A stretch of 64,000 bases of DNA from Terriglobia bacterium (GTDB taxonomy: Bacteria > Acidobacteriota > Thermoanaerobaculia > Thermoanaerobaculales > Thermoanaerobaculaceae). The position numbers and the translations under genes were made by a program. The stretch lies in assembly GCA_020073245.1 (NCBI GenBank), contig JAIQFQ010000003.1, forward strand, positions 62,001 to 126,000, given 5' to 3'. Position 1 is the first letter of the stretch, and each line of letters opens with the position of its first letter. The notes below the pieces were generated by a model, which did not search any database, was not told the DNA's origin, and was given only the letters and a program-made list of their open reading frames with translations. This document shows positions 8,653-17,894 of this stretch, in pieces.

Positions 8653-9260
8653 CTGTGTGGAGGCGGTCTTTCTTTGCCCCGCGGGCTCGGGATTGTCTCT
8701 CGGGCTGCGCATCGAGCGCAGCCCGAGAGACACGCCGGAGCGAGCGACCGAGCAGGCCAGCCCGGCGTGCGGAGCCTCGCTGTTCCCCTCCCTCGCATGA
8801 AGCCCTCGGTCGGGGCCAGCGTTTCCGCCCGCCGGTCTGGCCGCTCGGTGCCCGCACGCTCCGGCGAGATATCTCCTACGCCCGCGGGGCGGAGTTGCCC
8901 CCTCCCTCCCGGTCTGCGGAGGTTCTGCTCTCACTCATGGTCAGACCGGATTGGTGATTCAAAACCGCAGGCCGCGGCGTCCGCGGCGGAAACGCCGACC
9001 GCACGGACTCCGAGCAGTGCGGGGTTGGGGGCCAAACCCGCCCCTCGCGTGTAGGCGAGTCTCGACCCCACATGCGGGCACCAAGCGGGCGCGCCGCGGT
9101 GGGGTGTCGCCGGCGCGGTCTCATGCGAACGGCGAGGGGCCCCACCGCGGGGCGTCCCAGCTCGGTCGCATGCGGCGGCGTGTCGTTGGGGCGGCGCTCG
9201 ATGCGCGGCCCGGACGACGGGCCGGAGCCGGAGGGGCAAGAAGAAGAGGCCTGCACGCAG
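8653..9260. repeat. Diverged inverted duplication in a 0.7-kb gene-free region
   Basis: The stretch 8641-9324 has no recognisable gene. Bases 8653-8753, read on the plus strand, align without gaps to 9260-9160 read on the minus strand. By hand count 74 of 101 positions are identical, with the core GCGCATCGAGCGC exact in both. Weaker similarity continues inward (GGTGCCCGCA at 8847-8856 and its complement at 9073-9082). Both copies can be read as short peptides with a shared RIER-P-DTP-ATE pattern, so a short decayed coding unit, a mobile palindromic element and a structured RNA are all possible. Arms face each other around about 8957. Confidence 0.7.
8696..8730. repeat. Perfect 15-bp stem-loop
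   Basis: TCTCTCGGGCTGCGC (8696-8710) and GCGCAGCCCGAGAGA (8716-8730) are exact complements around the loop ATCGA. No T-run follows, so it is not a standard terminator. It lies within the left arm of the inverted duplication. The right arm keeps the loop and the inner stem but has a mismatch (9190-9210). Confidence 0.7.
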
Positions 9261-9324
9261 TGGAAGAAGTCAATTCCGAGTTCGCGGCGGAAGTCCCATG
9301 GCTAGTCCAGGCTAGAATTATCGG

Positions 9325-10233
9325 GTGAGCGCACGAGTTCGGCCGCTGCCGGCGCCGTTGTCGCCCGGCGGGAAGATCGGTGTGGTAGCTCCTGCCGGTC
9401 CGTGCCCGCCGGAAGCGCTCTCGGCAGGCGTTGAGCTCCTGCGCGGCCGGGGGTTCGCGGTGCTGCTGGCTCCGAACGCCCACTCGCGCACAGGATACCT
9501 CGCGGGGTCGGACCGGGAGCGGCTCGACGGCATCACCTGGCTGATCGATCAGGGAGTCCACGCTCTTGTCGCCGCTCGTGGCGGCTACGGTACGATGCGC
9601 CTCCTCCCCGACTTGCCGTGGGACCGCCTCGCTTCGTGGCAGGGGTGGGTGGTGGGGTTCTCGGACGTCACGGCACTGCACGCTGCGCTCGCGACTCGGT
9701 TCCCGAGGGCCACCCTTCACGGGCCGATGGTTGCCTCGCTGCCTCGCGACCCACGCGGCGCCGCGTTGCTGGTGGACTGGCTCTCCGGGCACGGCCCTCA
9801 AAAGCTGTTCGAGGTGGGAAGCAGGCATGTCCTCCGGCCCGGGGTTGCCCGGGGGGTCTCTGCAGGGGGGACGCTCGCGGTGCTGGCAGCGCTCGCGGGT
9901 ACCCCGTTCGAGCCCGACTACGAGGGGTGTGTCCTCTTTCTGGAGGACGTCGGGGAACCGCTCTACAGGCTCGACCGTTTGTTGACCCAGTTGCGACTGT
10001 CCTCTAGACTCGGGCGCGCAAGAGCCGTCGTGGTGGGAAGGCTGGCCCGGTGCGGGCGGGGCGAGGCCGGGTGGCGCGATCGCTGGCGGGAGCTGCTGTT
10101 GGAGGCGGTGCCCGACGCGGTCGTCGTGGAAGGGTTGGCATTTGGTCATGGGGGCGTGAACGTCCCGTTCCCGCTCGGAGTCGAGGTCGAGGTGGACACG
10201 ATCCGAGGCGAGATCGTCTGGGGAGGTGGCTAG
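9325..10233 (+). CDS. ldcA: LD-carboxypeptidase (S66 family)
   Basis: 302 residues. Cytoplasmic serine peptidase that removes D-Ala from the murein tetrapeptide during peptidoglycan recycling; MccF-type immunity proteins share the fold. Motifs: IGVVAPAGP near the N-terminus, ARGGYGTMRLLP (84-95), the nucleophile elbow GFSD with Ser113, and LFLEDVGEPLYRLDR carrying the catalytic Glu. The usual length is about 300. The GTG start at 9325 follows a TAGAAT box (9313-9318) by 6 bases, again leaderless. The next gene begins immediately after the stop codon, so the two are co-transcribed. Confidence 0.88.
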   Translation: MSARVRPLPAPLSPGGKIGVVAPAGPCPPEALSAGVELLRGRGFAVLLAPNAHSRTGYLAGSDRERLDGITWLIDQGVHALVAARGGYGTMRLLPDLPWDRLASWQGWVVGFSDVTALHAALATRFPRATLHGPMVASLPRDPRGAALLVDWLSGHGPQKLFEVGSRHVLRPGVARGVSAGGTLAVLAALAGTPFEPDYEGCVLFLEDVGEPLYRLDRLLTQLRLSSRLGRARAVVVGRLARCGRGEAGWRDRWRELLLEAVPDAVVVEGLAFGHGGVNVPFPLGVEVEVDTIRGEIVWGGG

Positions 10234-11016
10234 GTGCCAAAGGTCCGCTTCGGCGGCGGCGAGAGTCAGAAGCTGCAGGAACTGCTGACGAAGTTCCCTG
10301 CGGGATCTGTGATCTTCCGCGAAGGCGATCTCGGCAGCGAGATGTACATCATCCAGAACGGCCACGTCCGGATCTCGCTCCATGTGGGCGGCAAAGAGCG
10401 CGAACTGGCGGTGCTCGAGAAGGGCGACTTCTTCGGCGAGATTGCACTGCTGGACCAGTCACCGGAACGCTCCGCCACGGCTTCCGCCGTGGACGATGTC
10501 GAGGTCCTGAAGCTCCGCACAACGGACCTGGACCAGCTTCTCCGACGAAAGCCCGACATCGCGATCCGCATGATGATGAAGCTCTCTGAGCGGCTTCGCG
10601 AGACCAACCGTAGATTCGAGGAGCTAGGATCCCGGACCGAGCTCGCCGCTCTCACGCCCGCGACTGCGAGCCAGGGGATCGAAACCCGGGCGGTTCTCAT
10701 CCACGAGGCTTCCGGGCGCATCTTCCCGATCCGGCCGAAAGGGGAGACGACCCTGGGCCGCCACGACCCGGTCACGGGCGTGACGCCTGATGCCGATCTC
10801 AGCCGTCTCGATCCGGAGCGCACCGTCTCCCGTCGCCACGGTGCGATCCGTGCAGAGGATGGCAAGCTCACCCTCACCGAGGTCAGCACCTCGACGAACG
10901 GGACGTTCGTGAACGGCGTGAAGCTGGAGCCTCTGACGCCCCGTCCACTCGCTGACGGCGACACGGTGCAGCTCGCGCTGGTTACCCTCCGGCTCCGCGT
11001 GATACTCGGCGGATGA
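10234..11016 (+). CDS. Cyclic-nucleotide-binding / FHA fusion regulator
   Basis: 260 residues. Residues 15-125 form a CRP-type cyclic-nucleotide-binding domain (FPAGSVIFREGDLGSEMYII, GDFFGEIALLDQSPERSATA, the phosphate-binding cassette). No helix-turn-helix follows. Instead residues 150-258 form an FHA domain (TLGRHDP, ERTVSRRHGAIR, STNGTFVNGVKL), which binds phosphothreonine. The protein therefore looks like a sensor that couples a nucleotide signal, or a structural remnant of one, to a phosphopeptide partner. GTG start directly abuts the ldcA stop, and its own stop overlaps the recG ATG (ATGA), indicating translational coupling. Confidence 0.82.
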   Translation: MPKVRFGGGESQKLQELLTKFPAGSVIFREGDLGSEMYIIQNGHVRISLHVGGKERELAVLEKGDFFGEIALLDQSPERSATASAVDDVEVLKLRTTDLDQLLRRKPDIAIRMMMKLSERLRETNRRFEELGSRTELAALTPATASQGIETRAVLIHEASGRIFPIRPKGETTLGRHDPVTGVTPDADLSRLDPERTVSRRHGAIRAEDGKLTLTEVSTSTNGTFVNGVKLEPLTPRPLADGDTVQLALVTLRLRVILGG

Positions 11017-13115
11017 CGCTTTCGCTGACGAGCCCGCTGGCGTCGGTGAGTGGCGTCGGCGCCGCAGGCGATCGCGCGTTGCGAGCCGCTGGCCTCGTGA
11101 CCGTGGGCGATCTCCTCTGGCATCTTCCGCACCGCTACGAAGACCGCTCCAACCCCCGGCGGATTGCGTCGCTGACCCAGGCCGACGCCATGGTGACCGT
11201 GGGAGGACGTCTGGTCCAAGTGGCCGAGCGACGAAGCTGGAAGAGGAGGTTGCACGTCGTTGAGGCGATGGTCGACGACGGGAGCGGCTCACTGCCGATC
11301 GTCTGGTTCAACCAGCGGTACGTGGCGTCGACGCTGCGCGAGGGCGCGCGCGTCTGGCTCTACGGGGCGCTGAAACCCGCGCGGAGCGGGTGGGGCCTCC
11401 AGCTCGTAGCACCGGAGTGGGAGATCGAGGACGAGGACAGCGAGCCGATCCACCTTGGCCGCATCGTGCCGATGTACCGTCGCCTCGGCAGACTGAGCGG
11501 GCGTCGGGTGCGCACCCTGGTCGCCAGGGCGCTCGAAGGCTTGGGAGTGGTTTCCGATCCGCTCGCGCCGATGGTGCCGGGCGAGCTGGGTGTTCCGCCC
11601 CTGGGCGACGCCCTCCGGGCCGTGCACTTCCCCGAACAACCGACCGCTCAGGTCGGCTCGATGGAACCCTTCTTCAATGATCTGGCCCACAGGCTGACAC
11701 CTGCGCACCGGCGGCTCGCGTTCGAGGAGCTGCTGGCGCTGGCCTTGGTCCTGGAGCGGGAACGCGGGCGCCGGCGAGGCCAGCGGGTGCCAGCCTGTAC
11801 GATCAAGGACGAGGTCCGGGAGAGCGCGAGGCGGGTGCTGCCGTTCCGCCTGACGGAGGCGCAAAAGAGGGCCCTCGCGGAGATCGTGGCGGACCTGCAA
11901 CGCCCCTTTCCGATGGCGCGCCTCCTGCAGGGTGACGTGGGATCTGGAAAGACCATCGTGGCCGCCCTTTCGGCACTCGTGGTCCTGGCCTCCGGGCATC
12001 AGGTGGCGCTGCTGGCTCCCACCGAGCTCCTCGCCCAGCAACACCACACGACGCTGACAGGCCTTCTCGGAACGACGCCGTTCCTCCCGGAGCTCCTCAT
12101 CGGGTCGCTGCCCGTCGCGGAAAAGCGCCGCGTGCAGGACTCTCTCGCCGACGGCAGCGCGCACTTTGTCGTGGGCACCCACGCGCTCATCGAGGACGCC
12201 GTCATGTTCGGCCGGCTCGGGCTGGCGATCATCGACGAACAGCACCGATTCGGGGTCGCGCAGCGCCAGGCGCTGCTGGAGAAGGGTGAGGCCCCACATC
12301 TGCTCGTGATGACGGCGACGCCGATACCGCGTTCGCTGGCCCTTTCGCTCTACGGGGACCTCGACGTCTCGGTTCTCGATGAGATGCCGCCGGGGCGAAC
12401 GCCGGTCCGCACGGCCGTGCGCGACGACGCGGCGAGGGCGAAGCTCGTCGAGTTCGTTCGTCGGGAGGTGACGGAGGGTGGCCAGGCGTACTGGGTTTTC
12501 CCCCTGATCGAGGAGTCGGACACCATCTCGGCCCGCTCCATCGCCACACATGTGCGGGCTGTTCGTCAGGCCCTGCCGGGGGTGCGGGTGGAGGTGGTCC
12601 ACGGGCGAACGCCGGCGGCCGAGCGTGAAGCGACGATGGCAGCCTTCTCCGCCGGCGAGATCGGCGTCCTCTGCGCCACCACCGTCATCGAGGTCGGGGT
12701 CGACGTCCCGAACGCCTCGGTCATGGTCATCGAGAACGCAGAGCGCTTCGGCCTCGCCCAGCTCCACCAGCTCCGCGGAAGGGTTGGGCGCGGGAGACGG
12801 CAGTCGTTCTGCGCATTGCTGGTCGGGCCCGAGTGCTCCGAGGATGCGCGGCGGCGGCTCGAGCTGCTTGCCGCGACGACGGACGGGTTTCGGATTGCCG
12901 AGGAAGACTTCCGGCTTAGGGGTCCGGGGGAATTCACCGGGCTGCGTCAATGGGGAAGGCCCGAGTTCCTGGTTGCGAGCCTGTGGCTGCACCGGGGGGA
13001 GCTCGAATCGGCACGCGCCCTGGCAGCGTCCGCGGCCAGCCACGGCGGGCTGGACGCGATCGCGTCCGCGTTGAGCTGCCCGGCCGGTGTCGGGCCTGCG
13101 GTCTCGATCGGCTGA
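11013..13115 (+). CDS. recG: ATP-dependent DNA helicase RecG
   Basis: 700 residues. Branch-migrating helicase that regresses stalled replication forks. The N-terminal wedge/OB domain is present (VGDLLWHLPHRYEDRS, VGGRLVQVAERRSW). Walker A GDVGSGKT is at 307-314 and DEQH at 408-411. Motif III MTATPIPRSL and the C-terminal helicase lobe with GVDVPNASVMVIENAERFGLAQLHQLRGRVGR follow, then the TRG hairpin region. Full family length. ATG overlaps the stop of the preceding gene. It ends 59 bases before the pentapeptide protein. Confidence 0.96.
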   Translation: MTLSLTSPLASVSGVGAAGDRALRAAGLVTVGDLLWHLPHRYEDRSNPRRIASLTQADAMVTVGGRLVQVAERRSWKRRLHVVEAMVDDGSGSLPIVWFNQRYVASTLREGARVWLYGALKPARSGWGLQLVAPEWEIEDEDSEPIHLGRIVPMYRRLGRLSGRRVRTLVARALEGLGVVSDPLAPMVPGELGVPPLGDALRAVHFPEQPTAQVGSMEPFFNDLAHRLTPAHRRLAFEELLALALVLERERGRRRGQRVPACTIKDEVRESARRVLPFRLTEAQKRALAEIVADLQRPFPMARLLQGDVGSGKTIVAALSALVVLASGHQVALLAPTELLAQQHHTTLTGLLGTTPFLPELLIGSLPVAEKRRVQDSLADGSAHFVVGTHALIEDAVMFGRLGLAIIDEQHRFGVAQRQALLEKGEAPHLLVMTATPIPRSLALSLYGDLDVSVLDEMPPGRTPVRTAVRDDAARAKLVEFVRREVTEGGQAYWVFPLIEESDTISARSIATHVRAVRQALPGVRVEVVHGRTPAAEREATMAAFSAGEIGVLCATTVIEVGVDVPNASVMVIENAERFGLAQLHQLRGRVGRGRRQSFCALLVGPECSEDARRRLELLAATTDGFRIAEEDFRLRGPGEFTGLRQWGRPEFLVASLWLHRGELESARALAASAASHGGLDAIASALSCPAGVGPAVSIG

Positions 13116-13174
13116 GAGCGAACCCGTCGGCGATTTGTGGGACGTCGGCAAGAAAACGGGCTAGAATCGGCGAC

Positions 13175-14653
13175 ATGGCGAACGCCGAGCATGTCCGCGT
13201 CCTGCTCTCGCAGGACTGGGCGCGATGGCGTGCCGAGAACCCTCGGATCATCCCCGATCTCGTGGACGCCGAGCTTCGCGGCCAAACGCTTCGCGGGGCT
13301 GACCTCTCGCGGGCGACCCTGACGCGGGCCGACCTCCAAGGCGCCGACCTCACGGGCGCCTCGCTCGCCAATGCCCAGGTGGACGGCGCATTTCTGGGCG
13401 AAGCGGTCTTGGACGGAGCCGACTGCAGCGCAGTGCGCTTCGACCTGCTCGAGGTCCGGCGGTGCTCGATGAAAGGGGCGGTCCTGAGCGGCGCGACGTT
13501 CCGGGGCGCGGACTTCAGCGGCAGCGACCTCACGGGGGCGAAGCTGGCGCACGTCAACCTCGAGGGCGCGCTCTTGGATGACGTCAACCTCACAGGGGCG
13601 GATCTCACCGGCGCCACGCTTCGGGGGACGCGACTGGACAGGGCCTGCCTGGCCAACGCCGTCCTCACGGGAGCGATCATCGAGGGGGTGGTGTTCGCCG
13701 GGTGCGACCTCAGCGGGGCGACGCTCGATGACGTCGAGGGGACGCGTGTGCAGTTCCCCGGTGCGAACCTTGCCGGGGCGCATTTCAGGAAGGCGAAGCT
13801 CCGCGAGGCCAACTTCCTGCGCGCGGATCTCCCGGGCGCCGAGTTCGAGGGGTCGGACATCAGCCACGCAACGTTCCGCTTCGCCAATCTGGAGGAAGCC
13901 CGGATCATCAACTGTGACGCCCAGGCGTCGGACTTCCGGGAGGCCATGCTCCTCAAGACCGAACTCAACGGGGTCCAGATGGCGGCCGCGCAGCTCGCCG
14001 GCCTCGACTTCCGGTCACCGAAGCTCGGTCGGCTGTCGCTGGTGCGGGCCAACCTCACGGGCGCCACCTTCCTGCAGTGCAACCTCAAGTTGTTCCGGTT
14101 CGATCAGGCCCGTCTCGAGGGCGCCGATATGCGCGAGGTCAACCTCGAGGGAGCGAAGCTCGACGGGGCAATACTCACGGGTGCGAACCTGCGGGCGAGC
14201 CGGATCAGGCAGGCATCGCTCGTGGGCGTCGTCGCCATCGATGCGGACGTCTCCGGATGCGATCTGATCCTGGCTGACCTGCGCGACGCCGATTTCTCGC
14301 GCGCCGACCTGCGCTTCACGCGCCTCGTCGGCGCCAACTGCAGCCACGCCAGGTTCCGATTCGCCGACTGCCGCAAGTCGGATTTCACCAAGGCGGCCGT
14401 GGGCTCCGCCAACTTTTGGGGCGCCCTGATCGGCGGCGCGAAGCTGCCGCTGGCGGCGATCCACTGGCGGATCGGAAGGATGATCACGGCCATCCTTTCG
14501 GCGACGCAACGAAAGCGAGAGGCGAGCGAGAAGCGGGAGCAGGAGCGGCGGATCCGCGAGACCGTCCGTCTGGTGCGCGAGCTCGAGGAGAAGGACCCGA
14601 GGCTCCGTCGGCAGGCGCAGCGTTCCGCCCGCTCGCAACCTTCAGCGCAGTGA
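13175..14653 (+). CDS. Large pentapeptide-repeat protein
   Basis: 492 residues. After a short N-terminal helix (WARWRAENPR), about 400 residues consist of A(D/N)LxX-type pentapeptides (for example GADLSRATLTRADLQGADL), which fold as a right-handed quadrilateral beta-helix. The C-terminal 65 residues change to a charged amphipathic helix (RKREASEKREQERRIRETV) likely to be a coiled coil. The role is unknown; some family members mimic DNA and protect gyrase, others are scaffolds. No signal peptide. The ATG lies 7 bases after TAGAAT (13162-13167). The repeat makes antisense frames appear open. Confidence 0.85.
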   Translation: MANAEHVRVLLSQDWARWRAENPRIIPDLVDAELRGQTLRGADLSRATLTRADLQGADLTGASLANAQVDGAFLGEAVLDGADCSAVRFDLLEVRRCSMKGAVLSGATFRGADFSGSDLTGAKLAHVNLEGALLDDVNLTGADLTGATLRGTRLDRACLANAVLTGAIIEGVVFAGCDLSGATLDDVEGTRVQFPGANLAGAHFRKAKLREANFLRADLPGAEFEGSDISHATFRFANLEEARIINCDAQASDFREAMLLKTELNGVQMAAAQLAGLDFRSPKLGRLSLVRANLTGATFLQCNLKLFRFDQARLEGADMREVNLEGAKLDGAILTGANLRASRIRQASLVGVVAIDADVSGCDLILADLRDADFSRADLRFTRLVGANCSHARFRFADCRKSDFTKAAVGSANFWGALIGGAKLPLAAIHWRIGRMITAILSATQRKREASEKREQERRIRETVRLVRELEEKDPRLRRQAQRSARSQPSAQ

Positions 14654-14983
14654 CACGGGTGGGTTCGCCGGACACGCCAGCGCCGCAGCGGCGACGGCGC
14701 GGTTCGCGAGGTCAGACGGGACCGCGAGACCTGCCACGGCACTGCGGCCTTGCAACAGCTGTGACGCCCGAATTAGCAGGTTACGTGCCGGCCGCAAGCG
14801 GCCGCGCTGGGAGTGCAGCGCCGCCGCCGCGAGCATGATGAGACCCTGAAGCCAGAGCCGTTCATCTCCGTCGAGATCCCGCCATACGACCTCCCAGAGG
14901 TCGTGGGCCTCTCGGTATCTCCCTGCGTTGTATTCGGCCAGCCCATCGCAGAGAAGCAATCGAGGGTCGTCACGATCAGACAA
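14642..14983 (-). CDS. DUF309 family protein
   Basis: 113 residues. Matches the DUF309 pattern: GLAEYNAGRYREAHDLWEVVW with the conserved Glu-Ala-His, then LQGLIMLAAAALHSQRGR and a helical RASQLL segment. The family is small, all-helical and of unknown function. The TTG start overlaps the end of the upstream antiporter gene by 8 bases, so translation is probably coupled. At its 3' end it overlaps the convergent pentapeptide gene by 12 bases. The final 30 residues are less conserved. Confidence 0.7.
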   Translation of the reverse strand: MSDRDDPRLLLCDGLAEYNAGRYREAHDLWEVVWRDLDGDERLWLQGLIMLAAAALHSQRGRLRPARNLLIRASQLLQGRSAVAGLAVPSDLANRAVAAAALACPANPPVSLR

Positions 14984-16433
14984 AGAACACCCACGTCACG
15001 AGCGCGAAGACCGGCACCAGGAACGGCAGCGCAAAGCGAACCACGTACCCGAAGAAAGAGGGCATCTCGACGCCGGCACTCTCCGCAATCGACTTGGCCA
15101 GAAAGTTGGGCGCGTTGCCGATGTAGGTGTTCGCTCCCATGAACACGGCCCCGGTCGCGATGGCCTTCAGGTAGGTCGGGTTCTCAGCGACCAACCGAAG
15201 GATCGCCTCGCGCTCGGGCAGGCCGGGGTGCAGGAGGCCGAGGGCGGTCGAGAGCGCCGTCAGGTAGGTGGGGGCGTTGTCCAGCAGCGAAGAGAGCCCG
15301 CCGGTGGCCCAGAAGAAGAGCGCCGGCGTGCGGACGCCTCGGGTGATGAAGCCGAGCGCCCCGCGCTCGCCCATGCTCAGCATCGCCAGGACGGGGATCA
15401 GGGTCACGAAGATGCCCGCAAACAGGATGGCGACCTCACGGATGGGCTCCCAGGCATGATCGTTCTGCTCCCTGAGCCGTTGCGACGTGGTCAGCCAGGA
15501 CCCCACGGCCATGAGGACCAGAACCACGTCGCGCACCAGGCCCTCGACGCTTCGAGGCACGCCTAGGATCGATACGGACCCGAGGTTCCAGGTCCCCGAG
15601 AGGATCACTGCGGCGAGGACCCCCGCCAGGAAAGCAAGGTTGTGCCAGCCCTCGATGCGGACGGGTTCGCGCGGCCCCTCCGGGTCCTCACGCACGCTTG
15701 CCTCCTCGTGCCTCCAGTGCCAAGCATCCACGGCAAGGTAGGCTGCGAGGACGCACGCGGTGGTCAGCGCCGTTTCAGCCAACAGGCGCATAGTCCAGAA
15801 GAAGGGCACGCCGTGGAGAAATCCGAGAAAGAGCGGCGGGTCACCGAGCGGCGTGAGAGCTCCGCCGATGTTTGCCACCAGGAAGATGAAGAAGACCACG
15901 GTATGAGCCCTGTAGCGGCGGCGCCGGTTTGCGCGCAGGAGTGGCCTGATCAGCAGCACCGTGGCCCCGGTGGTTCCGATCCACGCCGCGAGGCCGGTCC
16001 CGACGAGCATGATCATCGCGTTCACCGGTGGCGAGCCGCGGAGGGTGCCGCGGATGAGGATGCAGCCGCCGATCGAGTAGAGAGACCCGAGGAGAAGCAC
16101 GAACGGCAGGTAGTCCGCGAGCGCGGTGCGTGCGAGCGCTTGGAGTGCCGGACGGCCGTAGGCGGCGAGGAACGGTCCCGCCAGGGCCAACGTCCACGCG
16201 GCTGCGACCTTCGGGTAGTGGCGCTGCCAGTACCCCGCCGCCAGGAGCGGCAGGAGCGCGATCGACAGGATCAAGCCGACGAAGGGCAGCGCGCTCCACA
16301 CCGGCAGTGCGACGCCGAGAGGGAGATCCCCCGCAGCGGCATGGGCCGGCTCGGCGGCGAGGAAGGCGATGGTCGCGCCCGCCAGTGCCAGGAGCACCCT
16401 CGGGCGTGACGGCACAGGTGACGTTCCTCTCAT
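14976..16433 (-). CDS. CitMHS/NhaD-like ion antiporter or anion transporter
   Basis: 485 residues with about 12 hydrophobic segments, consistent with the ion-transporter superfamily (the putative sodium/proton antiporter group resembling CitMHS and NhaD). Diagnostic stretches are VVFFIFLVANIGGALTPLGDPPLFLGFL, with the half-helix break seen in this fold, and the second inverted-repeat signature SSLLDNAPTYL near residue 375, then ANTYIGNAPN. The N-terminus has a signal-like segment ending AEPAHA. Substrate (Na+/H+ or an organic or inorganic anion) cannot be assigned. ATG at 16433; a possible TAGCCT -10 box lies about 20 bases upstream. Confidence 0.75.
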   Translation of the reverse strand: MRGTSPVPSRPRVLLALAGATIAFLAAEPAHAAAGDLPLGVALPVWSALPFVGLILSIALLPLLAAGYWQRHYPKVAAAWTLALAGPFLAAYGRPALQALARTALADYLPFVLLLGSLYSIGGCILIRGTLRGSPPVNAMIMLVGTGLAAWIGTTGATVLLIRPLLRANRRRRYRAHTVVFFIFLVANIGGALTPLGDPPLFLGFLHGVPFFWTMRLLAETALTTACVLAAYLAVDAWHWRHEEASVREDPEGPREPVRIEGWHNLAFLAGVLAAVILSGTWNLGSVSILGVPRSVEGLVRDVVLVLMAVGSWLTTSQRLREQNDHAWEPIREVAILFAGIFVTLIPVLAMLSMGERGALGFITRGVRTPALFFWATGGLSSLLDNAPTYLTALSTALGLLHPGLPEREAILRLVAENPTYLKAIATGAVFMGANTYIGNAPNFLAKSIAESAGVEMPSFFGYVVRFALPFLVPVFALVTWVFFV

Positions 16434-16683
16434 GGTCTGGCGGATCCGGCGCGCAGGCTACCACAGCGGGTCCGGGCCAGGCAGATCGAGGGTCTCGACG
16501 CTCCTCGAGCCAGGCGTGAGTGGAACCGCAAGGGCGAGGAACGGGAGACAAGGAGGACTAGGAGAAGGGCGGGATCCACGAGGTCGGCTGGGCCTCCGGT
16601 GCCTGGAACCCATCCGGATTGCGCCCCCGGTTCCAGGAGGGGCTCTCCGGGACGCCCGGTCGTCCTGGCCCAGTGCCTCTGGT

Positions 16684-17767
16684 TCAGTACTGCTCGAAGA
16701 GCTCGAGCTGCTGCATCGTCGCGGGCACCAGGGTGGACACCGAGACTCCCAGGAGGCGCACGCTGCGCCGGCCCGCGTCGGTGCGCCGCAAGAGGCCCGT
16801 GGCGATCGCGGCGATGCGTCCCGCCCGCGCGGTCGGCACCATGGAAGTGTGCGCGCGCGTCACGGTGGTGAAGTCGGAGTAGCGCACCTTGAGGGTGATG
16901 GTGCAGGCGAGGAGCTCGCGGCGGGTGAGGCCGTCCGCCACCTCCTGCGCCATCCCCTCGATCTGCTCCTCCATCGCCTCGAGCTGGGACATGTCTTCGG
17001 CGTATGTGTTCTCGGTGCCGAGGCTCTTGCGCTCCTGGTAGGGCTCGACCGGGCGATCGTCGATGCCGCGAGCGAACTCCCACAGTCGTCGCCCATGGCT
17101 GTGGAAGCGCGAGAGCAGTGCCTCGATCGGGGTTGCCCGCAGCTCGGCGACCGTTGTCACGCCCATCGCCGAGAGCGTGCGCTCGGTGGCCGGCCCGACC
17201 CCCGTGCAGGCGCCGGACCGGGAGCGGGTCGAGGAACGCCTGCACCCTCTGGGGAGGCACGACCCTGAGGCCGTCGGGCTTGCACGCGTCGGAGGCGATC
17301 TTCGCGACGAGACAGTTCGGGCCGACTCCGATGGAGACGGTAAGACCGCGCTCCTCGCGGACGCGGCGTCGGATCTCCTTCGCGAGCGCGCCGGCCGTCG
17401 CGAACGACCCGAGATGGTCGGTCACGTCGAGGTACGCCTCGTCCAGAGAGACGGTCTCCACCTCGGGTGTGATCTCTCGGTAGGTCGCGAAGATCCGGTC
17501 CGACTCCCGCCGGTAGCGCGGAAAGTCCGGCCTGAGGAAGACGGCGCGGGGGCAGAGCCGTTTTGCCTGCGACGCCGGCATCGCCGAGTGGATTCCGAAA
17601 CGACGCGCCTCGTAGTTGGCGGAGGCAACAACTCCTCTCCGTTCCGGGTCGCCGCCAACGATCACCGGCCTGCCCGCCAGGGAGGGGTCGTCCCGCACGT
17701 GCACGGCTGCGTAGTAGCAGTCCATGTCGCAGTGCAGGATGCGGCGGACGCGCCCCTCGTCGGCCAT
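16684..17767 (-). pseudogene. dinB: DNA polymerase IV, interrupted by a one-base frameshift
   Basis: Y-family translesion polymerase. The first frame (17767 down to about 17205) carries ILHCDMDCYYAAVHVRDDP, ASANYEARRFGI and the catalytic SLDEAYLDVT. The text then leaves the family pattern after LDPLPVRRLHG. A second frame resumes with GVGPATERTLSAMGVTTVAELR and runs to the little-finger domain, ending in QLELF, a beta-clamp binding motif. Removing one base from the run of five C at 17199-17203 joins the halves exactly. A homopolymer error in the assembly is as likely as a true mutation. The ATG follows a TAGAAT box (17779-17774, minus strand) by 6 bases. Confidence 0.88.
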
Positions 17768-17894
17768 GGCCTGATTCTAGCGGCCACGATCCCCGAGCGA
17801 ACGAGAACCTCGTCGAGCATGACAGTGGGGTGCGGGGGCCTGCGTGCTGGGCAGGCTGCCGCGAGCGCTCTGGAGGGGGCGGCCTCGGCTCCGC

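Noticed and set aside
8546..9328. Several short open frames over the rnpB 3' end and the inverted duplication
   Set aside because: They overlap the RNase P RNA or lack ribosome sites, and none resembles a known protein; at most decayed coding units.
12934..14088. Minus-strand frames opposite the pentapeptide gene
   Set aside because: Antisense of the repeats makes repetitive but meaningless text.
13260..14450. Tandem DNA repeats suggesting a CRISPR or satellite array
   Set aside because: Period is 15 bases with strong variation and matches pentapeptide codons; no spacers.
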